Source: Bacilli bacterium
GTDB lineage: Bacteria; Bacillota_I; Bacilli_A; RF39; UBA660
Reading direction: 5' to 3'
Assembly: GCA_017627015.1 (NCBI GenBank)
Contig: JAGAHP010000006.1
Location: forward strand, 1 to 64,000
Length of the DNA stretch: 64,000 nucleotides
Position 1 is the stretch's first letter, and every line of letters begins with the position of its first letter. Positions 51,155 to 58,927 of this stretch are shown here, one piece after another. Below the pieces are notes generated by a model. The model made no database searches, had not been told where the DNA came from, and saw only the letters and a list, made by a program, of their open reading frames with translations. The position numbers and the translations under genes are program-made.

Positions 51155-51457
51155 TTAATCTTCCTCCTCTTCGATTTCCTTTTTTTCTTTTTTCTTTTTA
51201 TTCTTAAATACCTTTTCTATTGCACCTGCAATTCCATTTATAATTTTATCACTGATTAATGATAATTTATCAGTTGCAATATCAATTACTTCAAATACAC
51301 CATTTAGTGTTTTAACTTTCTTATCAACATTATCAACAACTTCTTGAACTTTGTTTAATGCTTTAATAGCTTTAAAAGAAATAATTATTAATAATATAAT
51401 CAAAACAATTAATAGTATATATATTATTATAGGTAACCAATTACTTAAAAATTCCAT
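51155..51457 (-). CDS. DUF948-family membrane protein
   Basis: 100 residues: one N-terminal membrane segment (WLPIIIYILLIVLIILLIIIS), an amphipathic coiled region (KALNKVQEVVDNVDKKVKTLNG) and a basic/acidic tail. The stop of the acidic protein and its start share TAATG, so the two are coupled. The pairing of YtxH with DUF948 is common in Bacillota. Confidence 0.85.
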   Translation of the reverse strand: MEFLSNWLPIIIYILLIVLIILLIIISFKAIKALNKVQEVVDNVDKKVKTLNGVFEVIDIATDKLSLISDKIINGIAGAIEKVFKNKKKKEKKEIEEEED

Positions 51458-52461
51458 TAATCATCCTCCTCTTCATCTTCTTCATCATTGTACATATTAT
51501 CTATTAAGTTAAATAAATCTTCTTTTTCTTCGTCTTGTTCTTCTGGTTCTTCCTCTACTTTTTTACTTCTTCTTGTTCTTTTAGGTTTTACTGGTTCTTC
51601 AACAGTAGGAATTTCAACATCAGGGGTTAAATCTTCTTCGTCTTGTTCTTCTTCTACTTCTTCAGATTCTGGAATTTCTTCCTTAACTTTTTCTTCACCT
51701 TCATAAGTTATAATTACATCGTCTTCATCATTATTTTCATTTTTATCATAAGCTTCTTCAACATAGTCTTCTTCAGGTGTTTCTTCTTTTATTTCTTCTT
51801 CATCTAAGTTATAAAAAATATCCTTTGTTTTTGTAAGAGTTGCTTCTATCTCTTCATCTAATTCTTTATAAGCCCTATTTCTTACTGTATCAAAATCTAC
51901 TGATTTCTTTTCTATTGAAAATTCTTTTGTTTTATCTAAATTTTTTTCAACTACATCATCTACAGTATAGTTCTTATCTAATATTCCATAAACAGGTGAA
52001 ACAACTGGAGACGGATGGAATTTAGTTTTTTCATCTTCAACTTCCTTTTCCTTTGGTTTTTCAGAATAAGTAGTTCTAATACTTGGAACTGGATTAGATC
52101 TAGTTCTAGAAGCATATATGTTTCTTTCTTCCTTAACCATACTTCTTGTTTCTTCTTTAGGTTGTTCTTCAACTACTGGTTCATCACCAATATCAAATAT
52201 ATCATCACCTAAGTCAGGAAAATTAAATGTTCTTTCACTCTTAAACAATTCTCTTTCTGATAAATCATCATTCGCAGGTTTAGGCATTTTCTTTTGTTCT
52301 TGAATTTCCTTAATTAATTCTTTTTCTTGTTCTCTTCTTCTCTTCTCTTCTTCTTTTCTTAATTTTGCTTCTCTTTTAGCTTGTTCCCTTGCTTCAAACT
52401 CTTCATCGTCTTCTTCAATGTCTTCATAAAAGAAGTTTTTTACTTTATTAATAAAACTCAT
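51457..52461 (-). CDS. Acidic, mostly disordered protein with conserved motif
   Basis: 334 residues, rich in Glu, Asp and Lys and mostly disordered. It begins MSFINKVKNFFYEDIEEDDEE, recalling the start of SepF-like membrane-associating peptides. Only one ordered-looking block is seen, FHPSPVVSPVYGILDKNY (about 145-162), and a second short block (NRAYKELDEEIEATLTKTK). It is the first gene of an operon with DUF948 and YtxH proteins, so it may be a scaffold of the division or envelope machinery. This is inference; the motif block would be the best query. Confidence 0.65.
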   Translation of the reverse strand: MSFINKVKNFFYEDIEEDDEEFEAREQAKREAKLRKEEEKRRREQEKELIKEIQEQKKMPKPANDDLSERELFKSERTFNFPDLGDDIFDIGDEPVVEEQPKEETRSMVKEERNIYASRTRSNPVPSIRTTYSEKPKEKEVEDEKTKFHPSPVVSPVYGILDKNYTVDDVVEKNLDKTKEFSIEKKSVDFDTVRNRAYKELDEEIEATLTKTKDIFYNLDEEEIKEETPEEDYVEEAYDKNENNDEDDVIITYEGEEKVKEEIPESEEVEEEQDEEDLTPDVEIPTVEEPVKPKRTRRSKKVEEEPEEQDEEKEDLFNLIDNMYNDEEDEEEDD

Positions 52462-52472
52462 GATTTTCACCT

Positions 52473-53153
52473 CTAGTCTTTTTTATCTCGGTTAATCTTT
52501 TCTTTTTCAATTACGTCTACCGCATCATCACCTTCATAATTACCATATTCATCAGCATACTTTAAGAAGTTGTCACTTGTAGTTTTCTTAGCTTTAAATA
52601 TATTATAAGATTCATTATCACTTAAATTATATTTTTCCTCACCAAGTAAATTTTCAACTATATCGTCATTATATTTAATACTTGATAATATGTAAGCCAT
52701 ATTACTTAATGCTTCGTTTAAATGACTCTTTTTAACATTACTTTCTATTTTCGCATAATTGAACATCATTTCGACAAAGTAATATCCATCATTTTCATTT
52801 ACTTCAATATATCCTTTTTTATTATTGTAATTAATCTTACTTGAGATATAAGCTTTTTTATCTACTTTATAATTACTTTTAACTTTATGATAATAACTAA
52901 CAACATCGGCATATAGATAATAAATATCTCCTTTGGACATCAATCTTTGATTAAAATCATTTACCTCTGTTACTGTTACACCGCTTGGTAAATAATATTG
53001 ATATCCTATTGCGTTCTTATTAGTATATTTACTCTTTCTTGATAAAATTGTATTTATATTTTTCATGTAATCTTTTGTGTTAATATTACTAACTGTGCAT
53101 CCTGTTAATGCAAAAGCAGTAAATATTAATAATAACACCTTACGTAATTTCAT
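52473..53153 (-). CDS. Hypothetical lipoprotein
   Basis: 226 residues. Signal peptide with lipobox ALTGC (Cys near 19). The mature protein is soluble, with KDYMKNINTILSRKSKYTNKNAIGYQYYLPSG and a run of Tyr/Asn. ATG 53153 has AGGTG ahead. No family recognised. It precedes the acidic-protein operon with a 12-base gap and may be co-transcribed. Confidence 0.78.
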   Translation of the reverse strand: MKLRKVLLLIFTAFALTGCTVSNINTKDYMKNINTILSRKSKYTNKNAIGYQYYLPSGVTVTEVNDFNQRLMSKGDIYYLYADVVSYYHKVKSNYKVDKKAYISSKINYNNKKGYIEVNENDGYYFVEMMFNYAKIESNVKKSHLNEALSNMAYILSSIKYNDDIVENLLGEEKYNLSDNESYNIFKAKKTTSDNFLKYADEYGNYEGDDAVDVIEKEKINRDKKD

Positions 53154-53178
53154 TAAAACACCTACTTTTATCTTTATT

Positions 53179-53187
53179 ATTATATCA
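53179..53187 (-). promoter_or_regulatory. Extended -10 promoter of the lipoprotein gene
   Basis: Minus strand TGATATAAT following the T run of the trmB terminator. Confidence 0.5.
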
Positions 53188-53216
53188 AAAAAAAACACTA
53201 TTTTAAAGTGTTTTTT
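53187..53216 (-). terminator. Terminator after trmB
   Basis: Minus strand AAAACACT / AGTGTTTT stem with TTAAAAT-like loop and T run. Confidence 0.7.
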
Positions 53217-53221
53217 ATAAA

Positions 53222-53851
53222 TTAATCTTTATAAGCTTCTAATCTATTTATTTTAATGCCCTTCTCCGTAAACTTTTTTTCATACTCTGTCATAATATTG
53301 CCTTCAAAACCGCTATTAACAAGATCTAAAGATACATTTTTTAGACTATATCCAAAGCATGATAATGACTCAATAGAAAATTCAAATAAACCTACATTAT
53401 CAGTCTTTAAAAATATAGTTTTTTCTTTTTTAAATATGTTTTCATATCTTGTTAAAAATCTCTCGTGAGTAAGTCTTCTTTTAGCGTTTCTATTCTTTGG
53501 CCAAGGATCAGAAAAATTTAAATAAATTAAATCAATTTCTTTATCAAAAACGTCTTCAATAAGTCTTGCGTCCATTCTAATAAATCTTAAATTAGGTATA
53601 TCTTTTTCTATCTTATTTACTGCGTACATTAAAACTGTATCATACATTTCTATACCTATAAAATTCTTATCTGGATATGTTAATGCATTAGTTATTATAA
53701 AGTTACCTTTTCCACAGCCTATTTCTATTTCGATAGGATTATCATTTTCAAACACTTTGTTCCATTTACCTTTATTGTTTTCAGGTTCTTTAACAACATA
53801 TTTAGATTCTTCTAAAATTGATTTAGCATTCTTATTATTTCTTAATCTCAT
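53222..53851 (-). CDS. trmB: tRNA (guanine-N7)-methyltransferase
   Basis: 209 residues with EIGCGKGNFI (SAM site), IGIEMYD, and the catalytic region NFSDPWPKNRNAKRRL, then FEGNIMTEYEKKF. It makes m7G46 in tRNA. Length is usual. Terminator follows. Confidence 0.95.
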   Translation of the reverse strand: MRLRNNKNAKSILEESKYVVKEPENNKGKWNKVFENDNPIEIEIGCGKGNFIITNALTYPDKNFIGIEMYDTVLMYAVNKIEKDIPNLRFIRMDARLIEDVFDKEIDLIYLNFSDPWPKNRNAKRRLTHERFLTRYENIFKKEKTIFLKTDNVGLFEFSIESLSCFGYSLKNVSLDLVNSGFEGNIMTEYEKKFTEKGIKINRLEAYKD

Positions 53852-54003
53852 AATTTCACCTTCTTAATTATACTAAAAAAAGTAAAAAACTAAAAGTTAA
53901 AATTCGTTTTTCGAATTGTTATTATATAGTAATAAGTATTAATTGTAAAGTAACAAATATAAGTAAAATGCATATATTAATTTAGAAAGACAAGGAGGAA
54001 ATT

Positions 54004-54273
54004 ATGGATAAATATGTATTTGATGAAAGACCAGGATATGAAAGTTATAATATGATGAATTTTAATCCAGGCATGCCTATGATGACACCATATATGAATA
54101 ATATGAGTTGTCAAAATAATTCTAATTTAGAAAACAGAGTATCTAAATTAGAAAGTACTGTGGATAATTTACAAAATAGAATTTCTAGATTAGAAGGAAG
54201 CATGTATCCTCAAGCAGTAGATTATAATAATTATCCTAAAACTACATATCAAAATTCAATGAACATGATGTAA
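54004..54273 (+). CDS. Small Met/Asn/Tyr-rich coiled-coil protein
   Basis: 89 residues. Rich in Met, Asn and Tyr (NMMNFNPGMPMMTPYMNN) with a central coiled coil (NLENRVSKLESTVDNLQNRISRLEG). The composition resembles small spore-coat or surface proteins of Bacillota, but there is no signal peptide. Strong AAGGAGG ribosome site. Isolated plus-strand gene flanked by AT-rich sequence and a terminator. Function unknown. Confidence 0.6.
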   Translation: MDKYVFDERPGYESYNMMNFNPGMPMMTPYMNNMSCQNNSNLENRVSKLESTVDNLQNRISRLEGSMYPQAVDYNNYPKTTYQNSMNMM

Positions 54274-54304
54274 AAAACAATTCCATTAGGAATTGCTTTT
54301 TTTA
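54272..54304. terminator. Bidirectional terminator
   Basis: CAATTCC-ATTA-GGAATTG with T on the right and A on the left; it ends both the 54004 gene and the flippase gene. Confidence 0.8.
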
Positions 54305-55923
54305 ACTTTACCAAATAATTTGTCTAATATTTCTTTACCGAAAATCTTTTTGAATAATGGTTTATAAGTAATTGCAAAATATATACCTCCACCTACTAAA
54401 GCATATAATGCTACTATTATAATTGCATGTATTCTACCATTTACTACAACTGGTATATATCTATCTAAAATCATTAATACTAGATACATAATTAATGATG
54501 CCGCAGTTACTTTTAAAGTTGTTACTAAAGTACTTCTTAAACTAATATTCATCTTTATTTTCATATAAGAAACAGATATTATTACTGTTGACATTGTAGC
54601 AATTATTGTCGCAGCTATATTACCACAATACGCTCCTATTCCAAGTTTATATGCAAGTATCATTAACGGATATTGAAGTACTAGTTTAGTTAATACTTCT
54701 ATAAATAATGATATAAATACAACTTTATATTTATCTACTGATTGCATTATTGTTAAAGTAACAGTATATAAACTTGATGTTAAACCATTAAATATAAATA
54801 TAGTGAATACATCTGCGGCTAGACCATGATTTCCATAGAATATTTCCCACACTGGTTTAGCTAAAAATGATAAACCAAGTGTCATAGGAATTGCTAAATA
54901 TAAAAGCATTTCATATGAATCATTTATAAATTTAGTTACAGTTTTTTTATCTTTTCTAACATAACTATCTATTATATTTGGAAGCAAACTAACAACTAAT
55001 CCTGTAGCAATAGCACTTACTATCATGCATAACTTACTACCCCAAGTAGTTAATGAACTCATTACAGTTTCAGCATCTGTTACATTAAATCCACAATCAT
55101 TAACTAATATCTTAACAACAGTAAACATATTTATAATCATACATGCATTACCTACTACATCTATCATTACAAATGGGAATGCATATTTAAATATCTTAGT
55201 CCATATTTCTTTAGTTGTAACTTTCTTTTCTTCTTCTGTTTCTTCACCTTTAGGAATAAAATCTTTTTTATTCTTAACTATTTTATATTTTAAATAGAAA
55301 TACGCAATTAAACCACCAATTGTTGCACCAAAACACGCAACTGAAACAGCATGTGTTACATTACCAGTGATTCTAAGCATTATATAACTACCTATAACTA
55401 CTACTATAACTCTAAATAATTGTTCAACCACTTGAGATATAGATGGAGATGTTATATATTTATTTCCTTGTAAATATCCTCTAGAAATAGATAGTGATGG
55501 AATAACTAAAAGAGCTGTCGCAATTACTCTTATAACAAAAGTAATATCATTAATTGTATTTCCACCTTGTATATCACCAATTATTAATCTAGCAATAGGT
55601 TCAGCAAAAATAACAAGTACTAAAAATACTAGTAAAGCAAATAATGTAATTGCTCTCTTACCTTGTTTATATACTCTTTCTCTCGCATGATAATATCCTT
55701 TTGCATTATATTCACTAACTAGTTTACTTATCGCAAGTGGTATACCTACAGTAGATATAGATAAGAATGTAGAATATATGGTATATGCATAACCATATAA
55801 TGCTCCTCCCTTTTCACCTATAATATTATAAAAAGGAATAACATATAAAATACCTATAACTTTTGTAAATACTATCGCAATAGTCGCAACTATTGCGCCT
55901 TGCATAAACGAATTCTTTTTCAT
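54286..55923 (-). CDS. MurJ/SpoVB-like polysaccharide flippase (MOP superfamily)
   Basis: 545 residues with about 14 membrane segments. The MOP signature lies at residues 8-40 (QGAIVATIAIVFTKVIGILYVIPFYN), followed by RGYLQGNKYITSPSISQVVEQLFR. Members flip lipid-linked glycans (lipid II or teichoic-acid precursors) across the membrane. ATG 55923 has AGAGGTG ahead. It follows the Cse60 gene closely, so both may belong to one transcript. Confidence 0.88.
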   Translation of the reverse strand: MKKNSFMQGAIVATIAIVFTKVIGILYVIPFYNIIGEKGGALYGYAYTIYSTFLSISTVGIPLAISKLVSEYNAKGYYHARERVYKQGKRAITLFALLVFLVLVIFAEPIARLIIGDIQGGNTINDITFVIRVIATALLVIPSLSISRGYLQGNKYITSPSISQVVEQLFRVIVVVIGSYIMLRITGNVTHAVSVACFGATIGGLIAYFYLKYKIVKNKKDFIPKGEETEEEKKVTTKEIWTKIFKYAFPFVMIDVVGNACMIINMFTVVKILVNDCGFNVTDAETVMSSLTTWGSKLCMIVSAIATGLVVSLLPNIIDSYVRKDKKTVTKFINDSYEMLLYLAIPMTLGLSFLAKPVWEIFYGNHGLAADVFTIFIFNGLTSSLYTVTLTIMQSVDKYKVVFISLFIEVLTKLVLQYPLMILAYKLGIGAYCGNIAATIIATMSTVIISVSYMKIKMNISLRSTLVTTLKVTAASLIMYLVLMILDRYIPVVVNGRIHAIIIVALYALVGGGIYFAITYKPLFKKIFGKEILDKLFGKVKKSNS

Positions 55924-55931
55924 AAACACCT

Positions 55932-56099
55932 CTATTTATACATAATCAATGCTGAAAAACAATATATCTGTTCTTCAGAAAACATAGAAATACTAACTTG
56001 ATATTTAATATCTATAATATTTTTATGTTCTTTTAAAAAATCATTAATTTTATCTTCTAAATCTTTTTCATGACTTTCATCAAATACTTTTACTTTCAT
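55932..56099 (-). CDS. cse60: Cse60-like small protein (DUF2758)
   Basis: A 55-residue frame too short for most ORF filters. Residues KVFDESHEKDLEDKINDFLK, IIDIKYQVSISM and YCFSALIMY match the Cse60 (sigma-E controlled sporulation protein) family. The start ATG at 56099 has GGTGAT ahead, and the stop is two bases before the flippase ribosome site. The match covers the full length. The family occurs also outside spore formers. Confidence 0.85.
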   Translation of the reverse strand: MKVKVFDESHEKDLEDKINDFLKEHKNIIDIKYQVSISMFSEEQIYCFSALIMYK

Positions 56100-56132
56100 A
56101 TTATCACCAATTATATGATAATATAAATAACA

Positions 56133-56600
56133 TTATTTTTTTGTCACATAATATACTTTATGACTTTTTTCATTATTAGTTTCATATTTAACTAATAGTT
56201 TTATATTACATTTAAAATCACTTATATCACCTTGATAATTAATATAACCTACTAATATTACACCACTTGGCTTTTTATCCTTTTTTAGATTCTCTTTTTC
56301 ATCAAAAATACCGATACTAGGAAATATATCATCAGTTTCTTTATTATGAATTGCAAGAGCTTCTATACCATAAATATCCTCTTTTACATTATCTATAATA
56401 ACTTGATATCTAACTTCATCATCTGTTAATTTATCATATTTAACTTCTATATCAAAAGGTATATTTTTACTTGTTTTATTAGCTGTTCTTAAATCCTTTA
56501 TATATTTTAAATATGTTTCTTTATCTTTAGATAGATCATTACTAGTACATCCTGTTAATAAGATAATTAGTGTTAATAATACTAATATCTTTTTCATCAT
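56133..56600 (-). CDS. Hypothetical lipoprotein
   Basis: 155 residues with signal peptide and lipobox LLTGC (Cys at 18). The mature protein contains YIKDLRTANKTSKNIPFDIEVKYDKL and is predicted beta-rich. No family recognised. Its start lies in the stop of the nucleosidase gene (ATGA overlap), so it is co-transcribed. Confidence 0.75.
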   Translation of the reverse strand: MMKKILVLLTLIILLTGCTSNDLSKDKETYLKYIKDLRTANKTSKNIPFDIEVKYDKLTDDEVRYQVIIDNVKEDIYGIEALAIHNKETDDIFPSIGIFDEKENLKKDKKPSGVILVGYINYQGDISDFKCNIKLLVKYETNNEKSHKVYYVTKK

Positions 56601-57250
56601 AAAACCTCAGTTAAATAATTCTCCACAACATTTTTAATAACTAATGGAGCATTTTCTTCATAAACATCAGTTTGTTCTTGATAATCATTATCACTAATTG
56701 GTCTATCACTAATACCTTTGACAATTGTTATTTTAACATTGTTCATCTTACATACTTTCGCAATAGCGTATCCTTCTGTATCAGATGCGACCATATCAGT
56801 TTCTCTAACCATCAAATAATCTTTATTAGTAACTAATGATTTATCACTTGTACCTAATAATCCTTCAAAATATTTCATAGATACTTTTACTTTATCTAAC
56901 TTTATAATACTATTTTCTCTTATAAGAGGTTCTAATTCTCTTATAGTAATATCATATTCTGCAACTTCTGTAGGTATAAAAACATCATTATAATCTACAT
57001 AATCGCATACCGCAGTAGCAGTACCTACTAAAACAATTTTCTTAAAAGAAAATTTATCAATCATATATTGAGTTGCTGCTGCCGCTAACGTCTTTCTTCC
57101 TTGACATCTAAAAAGTATTATTTCTTTATCATATATTGTAGTTCTATAATATTCTCCATATGGATATTTCTCAGTAAATTCACTTTGAATATCATATACT
57201 TTTAGTAATGCATCCCATTCTATTTTGGATGTAACAACTACTCCTATCAT
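56597..57250 (-). CDS. MTA/SAH nucleosidase-like phosphorylase superfamily protein
   Basis: 217 residues of the PNP/MTAN superfamily: VLVGTATAVCDYVDYNDVFIPTEV, then MVASDTEGYAIAKVC, the ExM-type site (VASDTEG in place of the usual MExxA), and GISDRPISDNDYQE. It probably cleaves adenosine-type thioethers or related nucleosides. The changed residue pattern lowers the certainty of MTAN as such. It overlaps scpB by 4 bases. Confidence 0.8.
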   Translation of the reverse strand: MIGVVVTSKIEWDALLKVYDIQSEFTEKYPYGEYYRTTIYDKEIILFRCQGRKTLAAAATQYMIDKFSFKKIVLVGTATAVCDYVDYNDVFIPTEVAEYDITIRELEPLIRENSIIKLDKVKVSMKYFEGLLGTSDKSLVTNKDYLMVRETDMVASDTEGYAIAKVCKMNNVKITIVKGISDRPISDNDYQEQTDVYEENAPLVIKNVVENYLTEVL

Positions 57251-57801
57251 ACTTCTACCTCACTATATTTAGATTTATATAAATCGTCATCTTCTAGTAC
57301 TTCTACTTCATCTTCAATTTCTGGTAATTCATCTATATTAGATAAATTAAAATAATCTAAGAAAAAGGATGTTGTTTTATATAAATTAGGTCTTCCAGGA
57401 AGATCACTTTTACCTGTATTTTCTATTAAACCTTTAGCAATTAAATTACGTACCATTTGTGATGAATTAATACCTCTTATTTCATCAATTTGAACTCTTG
57501 TTATTGGTTCATTATACGCAATTATCGCAAGTGTTTCTAATGCTGCTTCCGATAGATTATTACTTGTTTCTGTAGCTAATTTCTTTAAATATTCTACTTC
57601 ACTTTCTTTAGTAGTTAACTTATAACTATTGCCAAGTAATTTAAGTTCTATTCCTGAATCTTCACTTTTATATTTTTCATTTAATTTATCTAAATCCTTT
57701 AATACGTCATCTGCATCTTTTTCAAGTATATTTGTTAATTCTTCAAGACTTAGTCCTTCACTACCTACCGCAAATAATAATGCCTCTATTGTACTAGTCA
57801 T
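57247..57801 (-). CDS. scpB: Segregation and condensation protein ScpB
   Basis: 184 residues: two winged-helix domains (IEALLFAVGSEGLSLEELTNIL and the C-terminal ISEIRGINSSQMVRNLIAKGLI-like region, seen as RGINSSQMVRNL). It binds ScpA and SMC. ATG 57801 has GAAGGTG ahead. Adjacent to scpA as is usual. Confidence 0.93.
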   Translation of the reverse strand: MTSTIEALLFAVGSEGLSLEELTNILEKDADDVLKDLDKLNEKYKSEDSGIELKLLGNSYKLTTKESEVEYLKKLATETSNNLSEAALETLAIIAYNEPITRVQIDEIRGINSSQMVRNLIAKGLIENTGKSDLPGRPNLYKTTSFFLDYFNLSNIDELPEIEDEVEVLEDDDLYKSKYSEVEV

Positions 57802-58516
57802 TTTTTGCACCTTCTTTTTTGTTAATCATTATATTATTAAAATTATTTTCTTGTATTATTTCTATTTCACCAAATTTAGCCATTTCTAATATTGATAAAA
57901 ATGTAACAACTACATATTCTCTAGTTTTAACTTCAAATAGATCAAAGAAAGATACTTTTTTCTTATTCTTTAGTATATTTCTAATATCTCTTGTTCTATC
58001 TTGAACAGATATTTCTTTAGATGTAATTTTAGTAGAAATTGGTTTTTCTAATTCTTTTCTTTCTAAGAATTTAGATAAAGCACTAACTAAATCATCTAAT
58101 GTAACTGTTCCATCATTTTCTATATAGTTTTCACTTAATTCATTATAATTAATTGGGTCTTTAGTAAATATATCTTTTCTTTCTTTTTCTAATTCTTTAA
58201 AAGAAGAAATCATATCTTTATATTTTTGATATTCAATAAGTCTATTTACTAATTCTTCTCTTGGATCTTCTTCCTCTTCTTCTTCAGTTCTAGGTAAAAG
58301 CATTCTAGATTTTAATTCTATTAATTCTGATGCCATAACTAAATATTCAGACGCAACATCTAGATTCATTTCTTTTTGTTTATTAATAAAATCAACATAT
58401 TGTTTAGTTATTTCTTCTACCTTAATATCATAGATATCCATCTTAGAAGTTTTTATTAAATGTAATAGTAAGTCTAATGGTCCTTCAAAATCGTTAATTA
58501 TAAAATTTGTCTCCAT
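57794..58516 (-). CDS. scpA: Segregation and condensation protein ScpA
   Basis: 240 residues: N-terminal FIINDFEGPLDLLLHLIKTSKMDIYDI kleisin motif, long coiled middle and C-terminal winged helix (VVVTFLSILEMAKFGEI). With ScpB it forms the SMC kleisin complex. Overlaps scpB by 8 bases. Confidence 0.94.
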   Translation of the reverse strand: METNFIINDFEGPLDLLLHLIKTSKMDIYDIKVEEITKQYVDFINKQKEMNLDVASEYLVMASELIELKSRMLLPRTEEEEEEDPREELVNRLIEYQKYKDMISSFKELEKERKDIFTKDPINYNELSENYIENDGTVTLDDLVSALSKFLERKELEKPISTKITSKEISVQDRTRDIRNILKNKKKVSFFDLFEVKTREYVVVTFLSILEMAKFGEIEIIQENNFNNIMINKKEGAKND

Positions 58517-58540
58517 TTTTCCACCTACCTTAACATTACC

Positions 58541-58551
58541 ATTATAACATA
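58541..58551 (-). promoter_or_regulatory. Extended -10 promoter of the scpA operon
   Basis: Minus strand TATGTTATAAT, divergent from the RNHCP promoter. Confidence 0.65.
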
Positions 58552-58557
58552 TTTTTC

Positions 58558-58586
58558 TTGATAAATATACGTTTATAACTTATAAT
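58558..58586 (+). promoter_or_regulatory. Promoter of the RNHCP gene (leaderless)
   Basis: TTGATA, 17-base spacer, TATAAT. The -10 ends six bases before the ATG at 58593, so transcription should start at the ATG itself. Confidence 0.75.
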
Positions 58587-58592
58587 TTAATT

Positions 58593-58895
58593 ATGAAAAG
58601 ATTTAATATGATTGATGAAAACTTTGTTTGTGAAAATTGTAATAAAGAAGTAGAAAAACTTGGATATACCGCAAGAGATCATTGTCCTTATTGCTTATAC
58701 TCTAAACACGTTGATATAAATCCAGGTGATAGATCAAATAACTGCAAGGGTTTATTAAAACCAATAGGTATAGAAAAATTTAAAGATACCTATAAAATTA
58801 TATATGAATGTACAAAATGTCATGAGAAACATAAGAACATTATGGCAACAGATGATAACTATGATTTAATTATAGAATTATCGAAATACGAATAA
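58593..58895 (+). CDS. RNHCP-domain zinc ribbon protein
   Basis: 100 residues with the RNHCP pattern RDHCPYCLYSKHVD and later PGDRSNNCKGL, plus FVCENCNKEV at the start and YECTKCHEKH. Two zinc sites (CxxC ... CxxC). Function unknown. No Shine-Dalgarno exists before the ATG, and the promoter position implies a leaderless message. The second Met at codon 6 also has no ribosome site. Confidence 0.9.
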   Translation: MKRFNMIDENFVCENCNKEVEKLGYTARDHCPYCLYSKHVDINPGDRSNNCKGLLKPIGIEKFKDTYKIIYECTKCHEKHKNIMATDDNYDLIIELSKYE

Positions 58896-58927
58896 AAAAA
58901 AGTAATTCAATTAAGAATTACTTTTTA
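58894..58927. terminator. Bidirectional terminator
   Basis: AGTAATTC-AATTAA-GAATTACT with T to the right and A to the left, shared by the RNHCP and YfcC-type genes. Confidence 0.75.

Noticed and set aside
51488..52303. Several Ser-rich plus-strand frames opposite the acidic protein
   Set aside because: They arise from the Glu/Lys-rich codons (GAA/GAG read backwards give TTC/CTC); no start signals.
53900..53918. Inverted repeat AATTCG-TTTTT-CGAATT
   Set aside because: Too short and without T tail on the plus strand; could be an operator, but I cannot support a role.
53930..53990. Sigma-E type promoter for the 54004 gene
   Set aside because: CATATATT matches a sigma-E -10, but the expected -35 (ATA box at 16-18 bases) is missing and AT-rich sequence gives such matches by chance.
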